Positions 1 to 10,500 of a DNA stretch of 14,424 bases are shown here, in pieces. Position numbers and translations under genes: made by a program. The DNA lies in contig CAZDXB010000049.1 of NCBI GenBank assembly GCA_964509335.1, positions 1 through 14,424 of the forward strand, given 5' to 3'. Position 1 is the first letter of the stretch. The number at the start of each line of letters is the position of its first letter. A model generated the notes under the pieces. It did no database searches. It was not told the origin of the DNA and saw only the letters and a program-made list of their open reading frames with translations. The stretch is from CAZDXB01 sp964509335. Its GTDB lineage: Bacteria > Bacteroidota > Ignavibacteria > Kapaibacteriales > UBA2268.

Positions 1-1532
1 GTCCAAGTAATATCATAAGACTGAGCCGTAGGCTCTTTAGCTGTCAAATTAAATGAACCTGTCGTATAAGAATCTAACGTAATTCCTTCGTCGTTGTCCG
101 CGGTCAAGGTAACTCCGGTGGCGCCGTCTTTATCGCTATCAGTTGAATGTAGTTTCACATTGAACGATATAGAACTAGTGCCAGCGTCCATTACGGTATC
201 CTCTCCCGTTACTACTTCTACGTAATCGAATCTCGTCCCCGAACCGGTCAGTGCAATCGGAGTATCTTCAGAAACATTCCTTTCCGTGCCCTCGCTGTCT
301 TGGGCTTCTACCGTAACCGATATTTGCGACCCGCTTACAGCCGAGGTGTGAGAGGTTGACGTTATATCCAATTGTTCCGGTCCCGGATTTACTGTCAAAG
401 TAGCGGAATTCGACGTTGCGTTTCCGCAGCTATTCGATGCGTACAATCTATACAGGTAACCGTCGTAAGTTGACGTTAGATCCGTCAATACCAATTCGTC
501 GGTCGTAGCTCCGCTATAAACTCCGCCGTTCGATATATCGCTCCACGAAGAACCGTCGTTTTGGCTCTCTTGCCACTGATAACTCGGACTCGTTCCATTT
601 ACGCTCGCCGTAAAGGTCGCACTTCCAGAAACAGACGACGTCTGGTCGCTTGGATGCGACGCTATCGAAGGAGCGGTGTTCACGGTCATTGAATAAGTAT
701 TAGAATTAGCCGTTGTTGACGTTACGCAAGTCAAGCTAGTTGTTAATACAACGCTTACTTCGTCTCCGTCAGAAAGAGCGTCATTTAAATATGTGCTTTG
801 GTCCGAGCCTACATCAGTTCCATTCAATTTCCATTGATAGCTTGGACTTGCTCCTCCGTTAGTTACCGAAGCTGTGAATTCTACGTCGTCATGCTCGCAC
901 GCAGGATTGCTGCCGGTCGTTATCGTTATCGTCGCGCTCGGAGTAACTGGCTCTTGAACAGTCAACTCAGCCTCAGCGGAATAAGTTGTGCCCTCGCTAT
1001 TCCAAGCCCTCAATCTGTAATAATACCCGTCAAGACCAGTAACGTCTCCAATATCTAGCGTCTTGCCGCCGTTTGAAGTCGAATAATTACCGCCTAACGT
1101 TACATCCTCGTAAGTCGAACCGCCGTCGTCTGATTCCTGCCAAGTAAACGTTGGCGAAGGATTGCCTGTAACGTCTGTTACGGAGAAGTCCGTCGAATTA
1201 CCTTTGCAAACGGTTTTGCTACTGGGGTCGCCGGTAATTGTCGGAGGCCCTACAGGCGGACTTACGGTAATGGCAAAATCGTTCGACCAATCGCCGTATC
1301 CGCATTCGTTATGTCCTCTTACAGTCAACGTTCCGCTTGTTGCGCTCGAACCGAAATCAATCGTAATAGACGGCGAAGACGTGTTATTACCGTTTATCGT
1401 AACGTCTGTTCCAGAATACGACCAATTGTAATCGTCGGCTGTCGTGAGCGAACTAGTAGTATATGTTATACCATCGTCGCCCTGATAAACCGTATTGTCG
1501 CCGCTAATATCGCCAGCAGCGTCGGGAACAGT
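1..1532 (-). other. C-proximal PKD-like and Ig-like modules of the giant protein
   Basis: A PKD-like module (about 1265-1532, with Y-N-W-S-Y-S and H-N-E-C-G-Y-G) is followed by Ig-like modules. These carry T-F-T-W-Q-E-S and Y-Y-R-L-R-A (about 955-1264), Y-Q-W-K-L-N-G-T-D-V-G (about 685-954) and Y-Q-W-Q-E-S with Y-L-Y-R-L-Y-A-S-N-S-C-G (about 385-684). A last module with V-T-V-E-A-Q-D-S-E-G is cut by the window edge. The W-Q-E-S and Y-R-L strands are typical of I-set-like domains of Bacteroidota surface proteins. The frame is still open at base 1. Confidence 0.75.
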
Positions 1533-4500
1533 GTTAACCGTCATTGTAATAGCGGATGATTCATCCGAACAGTTGTTTCCATTAGTTACAACAACTGTAA
1601 CTTGGTCGCCGTCGTTTAAGGTCGTTGAAGACCACCAGTCCGTCGCTCCGTTTTGTACGGTCGAACCGTTCACTTTAAACTCATAATTGTTCATTCCGCC
1701 CGGCGTTCCGGTAAACGTTACGGAAGCGCCAGAGCATATTGTATTATCGCCGTCTGAGCTACTAATGCCAGCTGACGGCAACGAATTTACGGAAATCGTA
1801 ATAGTTCCCGAAGCGTCGGTACAACCATTGGAATTCTTAGCGATAACCCAAGCGTTTCTATCTCCTTCGTTTAAGCTACTTGTGGTATAAGTATCGCCGT
1901 TTCCGTAATCCTGAACGAGCGAACCGTCAATATAGAATTGATAATCAGTTCCGCCTGTTCCCGTAAATATTATCTGGTCGCCGTAACAAATCGTGTTATC
2001 GTCGTCGTCGTCGTCTATACCGGCTGTCGGAAGCGCGTTAACGGTGGTCGTTATCGTGCTCGAAACGTCCGTGCATCCGTTCGCGTTCTTAGCTATTACC
2101 CATACTTCGTCTTGATCGCTCAATCCGCTAGTCGTATAAGTATCGCCGTTTCCGTAATCCTGGACGACTCCGCCGTTCAAGTAGAATTTATAATCATTTC
2201 CGTCAAATCCTGTGAAAGTCACCTCGTCGCCGGAGCATATTGTATTATCGTCGTCGCTGCTCGATATACTAGCCGAAGGCAACGAATACACTTCTACGCT
2301 GCCGCTCATTGTAGTTGAACAATTGCCGTTCGTTCCTACAACAGTATAACTGCCGACTTCAGCGCTGTTAACGGTTAACGTCAACGGATCCTCGCCGGCG
2401 CTTGTCTCGGAAACTCCGGTGGTACTCCAATCCTTGAATACCTCGTAGGTAACTCCGCTCTCGGAATTAGGCACGTTAATATCAGCGTCGTCTCCGTCGC
2501 AATACGGTCCGCCCGAAATCGTTCTGTTATCAACAGTAGGCGTTGTAGCAAAATTCCAATCCGATAACCCGCTATAACCAGCGAAAGCGTTGCCGGCACA
2601 ATCCACTATAGCGCCGTTATCAATCACTATATGGTAGGTTGTTCCACAATCGAAGTCGCTTGTCGGATCAATAGTAACGGTATTCGAAGTAACGGATAAG
2701 TTTCCGCTCGGAATCGTATAACTTTCAAATACGTTGCTCCAACTGCTATTAAAGAATAGTGTTATCCCCTTTCCGCTTACGAGAGATACGTCCTCGTCGA
2801 ATTCTATCGCTAACGTTTGAGTAGTCGTAATGTTCGTAGCGTTGTCGCTAGGCGTTCTACTCGATACGGTAGGAACAGTGTTATCAATCACTATCTCATG
2901 GTTGTCGCTGAAAGCGTAATCGCTCAAATCTGTGGACATTAAATTGTTCAGAGCTTCATCCTTAATCGAACCTCCATTTAGGTCAATCTGCTGTACGTCC
3001 AGGTCAGCCACTTCCTCGGTTCCAACGGAATAACTGAAAGTGAACGTCGAACTTCCGTCGCCTGATTGATAATCAGCGTAAACTGTCGGCGTCGTATTCA
3101 ATTGAAGCCTAGGCGAACCGGTTACATAGACGTCTTCGGTAAACTCAACGGTAAACGATATGTTGTCTCCGTCCTTATAGCAACCGTCCGCGGCTGTTGT
3201 CGCCAGACCCCACGTCTGCGGTTGCGCTATATCTTTAACAAATTGTCTCGTGCCGCTTCCGGTATTTCCGGCAAGGTCGGTATGTCTTACAGTCGCCGTA
3301 AACGTGTCTCCGTCTGAAATACTACCCCATCCGCCTAATGTATTAGCGGCGTCTCCGCTTGAGAACGCGCCGTATGTCGCTCCGTCGGCGGAAGCGTCCG
3401 TTGAACTCTGATATGTTTCGGTAATCGTATAAGTAATAGCGTTACTATTAACTCTGGTCATAGAACTCGGCGAATCAATGCTAACGACCGGATCAGTGTT
3501 GTCAATCGTAAACGCGGGAGCCAATACGTCCTGCGTAGCTGGGTTGCCCGCGTCGTCGGTAGCGTCCACTTCAATCCTTACGTCGTCGTAATCGCCCGTA
3601 CCGACGGTATAATCATAAGTATAAACATATGGATCGCCGCTTGTTCCGGAACCGCTTCTGTTATTAAAGCTCGCGGTACCAATCGTCTGGGTATCTCCAT
3701 TATCTCTTATAGTTACCGTCGGATTAGTTGAAATGCCGCCAACCTCTACTATTTCAAATGTAATAGTAACAGCGTCTCCTTGCTTGACATAATCCGCGCC
3801 GTTGTCGCTTATCGAGCTTATAACGGGCGCGGTCTCGTCTATTAAGTTCTGAACTCCGCCGGTCTCGCTTGCCAATGTGGCGTTGCCGGCATTGTCGTAA
3901 ATCGAACTTCCATCAACTGGTTGAACTTCAATAGTTTCGCGACCATCGGCGGTTCCGGTTACGTCGAAGAATAATCTAATAACCGTTTCGCCGCCCGTTA
4001 ACGCGCTCGCGCTAGCTTGGTCGGCGCTATTGTTTTGCTTGGCGGATACGTTGGTTAAGCCCGTAGCCGTTCCGCCGTTAGCGCTGAAGTTCATCGCGAA
4101 GTCGCTGGCGTCAACCGCGGCGCTCGCCGTAGTATTGCCGTAAACGCCTTGGTCAAACGTTATATCTACATAGTATTCATGACCAGTCGCTTCATTTATC
4201 TGGCTTCCAGAAATTATAGTAGATGCGGTATTATCAATTGTAAACTGGTCGGACGTCTCGTTAGACGCCATTTGATTGCCCGCTAAGTCCGTAAAGCTAG
4301 TGTTGTTTATAGTTATACTAATCGTTCCGTCGCCGTCAAGACTAGACAGACTTTGAGTATATTCGCCTAATCCTTCGTCGTCAACGGTAATAGCGTCTTT
4401 AGTCGTCGTTCCGCCGCCTGTATTGTCGGTTACCGTTATATCCGTCTCGTCAAAGCTATCGACTTCTTCGTCAAAATCAATATCCCAAGAAACGGAATTG

Positions 4501-7500
4501 TCGTTTGTCCTCCAATTCGCCCCGGCAGTAATAGCGTTTCTTGTAATAACTACCGTCGGCTGTATATTATCTATCGTTACGTTCGTTCCTGTCAAATCTG
4601 TATCGCTAAAGTCTGCCGTATTACCCGCTTCATCTTCTAGAGTCAAAGCAAAATCAGTCGTCTTGTTCAGACTTCCAGCAACCGTCCAATTAACGTCCCA
4701 AGTAGAACCGTCCGCGTCGCCCGCGTTCGTCAAGCTACCTGAAACGTCGTTGCCTTCGATAGTCGCGGCGGTTACCGTATTTAAATCTTCGTCCGCGTCT
4801 ATATCGACGGTAATAACATGCCCGTCTTTAGCGTATTGACTATTTATTCCATTATTCGAGCTTATAGTCAACGCAGTTATACCAGGAGGCGTGTTATCCA
4901 TCGTAATCGCGCTAGAAGGTCCTTCCGAGGCAGTCATAGTATTACTTGCCAAGTCGGTAACCGGACTCGTTCCGTTATTCTCAACCGTTATATTAACGTC
5001 TCCATCGCCGCTCATACCCGAAAGCGTAAACGTGAAGTTCTCGTGGTCGCCGTCGTCAGTCAGCGAAGTAGCCGTTGACGATGTCGTTCCACCGTAACTA
5101 ACGCTAATATCGTCGGCGCCGGTAAATACGGTATGGTCGATTTCTTCGGAGAACGCTATATCGAAGCTAATTTCGTCGTCGGTCGTTCCGCTGAACGAAC
5201 CTAACGTTACGGCGTTTCTCGTTATAGTTACCGTCGGAGGCGTATTGTCGATAGCAAAGGCGTCCGACTCAGTCCAGCCGCAAACGTTGCCTGCTTCGTC
5301 TTTCGCTCTAACTCGAACTTTCGACGTCTCAATATTTACGTCCGGAACGTTCCAACTCAAGGTTCCGTCGTTCGCCTCGTCGGCGGCTAAATCGTGCCAA
5401 TCGGCATCGTAGTAATAATTAAACGTCAATGAAGAAGCGGACAAACCGCCTTCGTCAGTAATATCGCCGGTAGTCCAAGTTACATCGTGCGGTCCTTGGT
5501 TCCAACGCGTGCCGCTAGTCGGAGCCGTAAATACGCCGCTCGCTATCGTTGGAGGCTTAGTATCAGTATAAGCCGCTTTATCAGCTTCGTTCGTCGGGTC
5601 AACGTCTGTCGCGTTATTGCCTTGCGCGTCTTGACCCGTTATCGAAATATCTTCTAAAGTAGAGCCGATAGCCGACCCGTCCGTGCTTATCGTTCTAGTT
5701 ATCTTATATTGTTTGCCGCTTATATGAGTAGTTCCGACGTCGCTAATATCGTTATTAGAACCTTCGGCGTCTATACTCACCGTAGGCGAACCGGACAACG
5801 ATTCGTTCGAAGTAACCTTCAAATAATACGTGCCCGCTTTCAATTTCGGGTTATCGCCCAAAGAGCTCGTCAATCCATTATCCGAATAATATTGCACTTC
5901 GAAAGTAGGAGGCGTACAATCAATAAACGCTTGCTTAGTTATCGTGCTTGAAATGTATCCGTTGGCTACGGTAGCGGTTACTTGATTGCCCGCCACGTCC
6001 TCGGCGGTAACGGTTATAACTTCTCGAACCGTTCCGTCGGTATTTAAATCAGTTGTTATCGTTCTATCGTATTTATAGGTCGTGTTATTTATCGAATCAA
6101 TATCAGTTCCGCTAGCGTTAATATCGTTTTCCGTACCCTGCGAATTAACGTCTAAAGTAGGTTTACCCACTAACGCTTCGTCCGCTTGTATCTTTAGATG
6201 ACCGGAATTTTGAGCCGGATTCGTGCTAAACACGAAGTTATCCGCTAATTCAAAATCCAATCCCGGATTTGAGTAATACTGTATAGAAATCCTAGGCTTG
6301 CGAGCGTCAACGACAATGGCGTTCGCGCTCTGGAACGTAGAAGGATTAGGCAAGGTAAGCGTAGCGGAGTTGCCGCAATCGTCAACAATCGTCGCTCCGT
6401 TTAAGTCTAATCCAACGGTGCTTGAAGCGTGCGTAAGGTCGGATTCTTGGTCGTCTTCCGCTACCGTGTAGGTATAAGCGCCTGAACCGTCAGCCGTGCC
6501 GTCGTAATTTGCGTATCTGTTAGAAGCGGTTGACGAAGCAATCGACAACTCTAATCTCGGATTACCGCTAATAGTAACCGATTCGCTCCAATTAACGTCG
6601 AAGTAAACTTCGTCGCCTAACTTCTTAGTTCCGTCTTGCGTTCCGTTGCCTCCGTTAGCGGTTATTGAACTAATAGACGGTCTAATTACGTCCTTCGAAT
6701 TACTTGAGCTACCCGGCGTCGATTCATTGCCCGCGGCGTCGGTCAAAGTCGCGCTAGTCGTTATCTCTCCCATTCCGTCGTCTAAGCCGGACAAATCGAT
6801 TCCAGCTATAGTTTTCGGACTTACGTCCAAAGTTCCACTACCTGTAACCGAGTTGCTCGAATTATCGTATATCTCGTAATTATAAGTCGTCCCTGTTTCG
6901 CCGGTTAACTCTAACGATACATTCTGATATGTCGATAAGTTTATGCAACTCTCGCCGTTCAAAACAACCCCCGGCATAGCTGGAGGCGTATTGTCAATTG
7001 TAAACGCCGCGTCGAGCGAAGTTACGGTCGAGGAGTTGCCGGCGTCGTCTTCCGCGCTGACTAACACGTCGCAGTCGGCGAAATCAAGATTGCCGGCGTA
7101 GTCGGTTCCAACGTCGTACGTATAAGTGTAGGAATAAGGACTCGCTTGAGTTCCCGCGCCAGACACTCCGTCTTTGGTATTAAGCGTAGCTATCTGCGTA
7201 GTTCCGTCGGATTGCGTTATCGTTACCGATGGATCGCTCGTTATACTATTTTCTTCTACTAAATCAAACGTAACAATTACGTCATCGCCGTCCTTTACGT
7301 AGTCGGCGCCGTTATCGGACAAATTAGATATTACCGGTTCGGTCTCGTCCGGCAAATTCCTTGTGCCGTCTGTTTCGGTCGCCGGAGTAGCGTTACCCGC
7401 TCTATCGTAAATCGAAGCTCCGTCCGCCGGTTTTACTTCTATCGTCTCTAATCCGTTAGGCGTTCCGGTAATATCGAAATATAATCTAATTACGCTTTCT

Positions 7501-10500
7501 CCTCCTGTCGGGTCTGTTGTTCCGTCGGTTTGCTTAGTGTTAATCTTCGATACGCCGCTCGCTGTGCCGTCATTCTGGATAAAGTTCATAGCGAAATCGC
7601 CTATGTCAACTCCGCCCGTAGCGTTATTATTTGCGTAAACGCCGCTATCGAATGTTATCTCAACATAATAACTTCCCGTTTGAACCTGACTAATCGACGT
7701 TATCGAAGCGGAGGTATTATCGATTGTAAAGTCGTTCGAAGTCTCGTCGGCAGCCATATAGTTGCCCGCCATATCGGTAAAGTTGTCTTTTTCAATCGTA
7801 ATATTTATCGTTCCGTCGCCGCTCACGCTGGATATATTCTGAGTATATTCGCCGGCGGAAGCGTTGTCAACGATTATCGCGTCTTTCGTTCCGCTCGCCG
7901 TTCCAGTCGAAAGCGTATTGTCGGTCTCGTCGTAGTTCTGAACCTGTTCGCTGAAGTCAATATCGAACGAAACGGAATTATCGGAAGTGTAATAATCTTC
8001 GCCCTTGGTAACGCTATTTCTTAATATTGATACAGTAGGAGCTAATAAATCAATACTGAACGTATTCGAACAAGTAACAGTAGTAATCGCGTTACCAGCC
8101 GCGTCCTGAGCGGTAGCTAACTGAACGTCTATATCCGCCAACTCCAAATCTGTCGTTTCATCTACCGTATAATATACCTCATAAGTGTCGTTGTCCGTCC
8201 AAGAGGTAGTGTTTTCACTCAAAGCGCCGCCGGAAATCGGGTCTTCGTTCGGGAAACTAACTGTCGGATCGACTCCTGTATCCATTTCCTCGCTCCAATC
8301 AATCGTCATGTGGAAGCCGTCCGTTCCGTCGTCGCTAATATTTATCGTAGCCTTACTCGCCGTCAACGCCGTATAGGTCGGAGCTTTCAAATCTACGCTA
8401 AACGTATTAGAGCAGGTTACGCCGGCCATCGTATTGCCCGCCGCGTCTTCTGCGTCGGCTATACCGACGTCTATATCGCTCATCTCCAAATCGGTCGTTT
8501 CGTCCACGTCGTAATAAGCTACGTAAGTAGTGTTATCAGACCAATTCGATGTACCGCTACTCGTCAAAGCTCCGCCGGAAGTCGGGTCTTCTCCGCCGGT
8601 CGGAAAAGTAATCGTAGGAGCGACTCCCGTGTTCATCGCTTCACTCCAAGTAATCGTCATATAGAACCCGTCCACTCCGTCGTTACTAATATTTACCGTA
8701 GCGGGACTCGGAGTTAAGCCCGAATACGTTGGCTGTTTCAAATCTATATCAAACACGTCGGATTCAGTATGTTGATCCATTGTGTTGCCCGCGGCGTCTT
8801 TGCCGTTGCTAACTCTTACGTCAATATCAGATAGCTCTAAATCATCGTCCGTTATTGTATAATAATATTCGTAAACCGTCGCGCTTGACCAAGAGCCGGA
8901 AGAACCGCTCAAAGACGTTGGATTCTCAGCCGGGAACGCCAACGATGGAGCCGTTCCGGTATCCATATCTTCGTCAAACGTTACGGACAGATAAAACGAA
9001 CCGGTAGATACATTTATGGTTGTAGGATTAGCCGTAACTCCAGAAACGCCCGGCTTTTTCAAATCTATATCGAATACGTCCGTCTTTGTCGTTTCTTCCA
9101 TAGTATTGCCCGCTAGGTCTTGCGCGCCCGTAGCTGTAACCGAAACGTTAGAAAGTTCCGTCGTTCCGTCGTTGGTTACGTCGAATACGGCAATATAAGT
9201 AGAATTCGTATTCCAAGTCGAATTGCCCGCGTTAAGCGTTAAAACGCTGTCGAGAGCCGAAGTAAACGTTACGCTCGGTGCGACCGATTGATTCATATAT
9301 TCCGAAAACGATAGCGTCAACCATAAGGTCGAATGAGTCTCGTTTACTGGGTCGTGATTAGCTGAAATAGTCGCTAAGACCGGTTTAATCAAATCGACGC
9401 TAAACACGTCGGATTCAGTATGCGAATCCATTGTATTGCCCGCTAAGTCTTGAGCGTTCTGAACGCGAACGTCTATATCTACCATAGCGGTACTAATGTC
9501 GCTTACGGTGTAATATACCTTGTAAACGGTCGAACTCGACCAAGAACCGGAAGTCTGAGTTAATATTATAGGCTCTCCCGTTGGATCTTCGCCAACAGTC
9601 GGAAAATCTACGCTTGGAACGGCTGCCTGATTCATATCTTCGCTAAAGGCAATCGTAAGATAGAAGCCGTCCGTTCCTACGTCTTGCTCGCTAATTGTCG
9701 CAGTACTCGGCGTTACGGAAATGACTGTAGGTTTAGATAAATCTATGTCAAAATTATCTAATGTCGTATCCGGGGTCATAGTGTTCAAAGCTAAGTCTTT
9801 TGCTCCGAAAATTTTGACGTCCACGCCGGCGTATTCCTCGTTTTCGTCTGTTACGGTAAACGTCGCCGAATATGTCGTGCTTGTAGCCCACTCTCCAGTA
9901 GGGCTAGTCAAGCAGCTTGGCTCCTGAGTAAACGTAACGCTCGGTTCCGTTCCGGTGTCCATAGCCTCGCTGAATTCAACGTCTAAAATAAAAGAACCCG
10001 CAGTGGCGACGCTTTCGTTTATCGTAGAAGAACTTGGCGTTACCGATATAACGCTCGGAGCTTCTAAGTCCAAATCGAAAACGTCGTTTTCAGTATGCGC
10101 CGCCATAGCGTTGCCTACGCCGTCTTCGCCGCCGGATATTTCAACGTCTATATCGGCGTAAGTTTCATCCTGGTCGGTTACGCTGAAAACAGCCGTAAAT
10201 GTTTGGCTATTCCCAGACCAAATGCCCGCGCTATAACTTAAGCTATTTATATTCTGAGTGAAAGTTACAGACGGGTCGACTCCGTTATTCATAGCTTCGC
10301 TAAACTCTATGTGCAAGCTCATTGTTCCGCTTGCGTGAGATTCCGTTACGGTATTAGAGCTAGGAGACACCGAAACCACCGTCGGTTTCTCGTTGTCTAG
10401 CGAAAATACGTCTTCTGTAATAGTTGAAGATTCCTCAGTCGAATTGCCTGCTTCGTCCAAAGCGCCGGTAACTTCTACGTCAATATCCGCGTAGGTATCG

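Noticed and set aside
2381..2599. Minus-strand frame of 72 codons
   Set aside because: It is out of frame with and inside the giant gene, and the giant frame there carries clear Ig-like domain signatures.
4423..4839. Plus-strand open frame of 138 codons opposite the giant gene
   Set aside because: It is a shadow of the minus-strand repeat modules. Its hydrophobic Ser/Val-rich sequence follows from the complement of Asp/Thr/Ser codons, and it has no domain or plausible gene context.
7530..8024. Plus-strand open frame of 164 codons
   Set aside because: It lies wholly antisense to well-formed Ig-like modules. Similar antisense frames recur along the gene because of its codon composition.
8310..8717. 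Plus-strand open frame of 135 codons
   Set aside because: It is antisense to two adjacent tandem modules and shows matching internal similarity only because the modules repeat.
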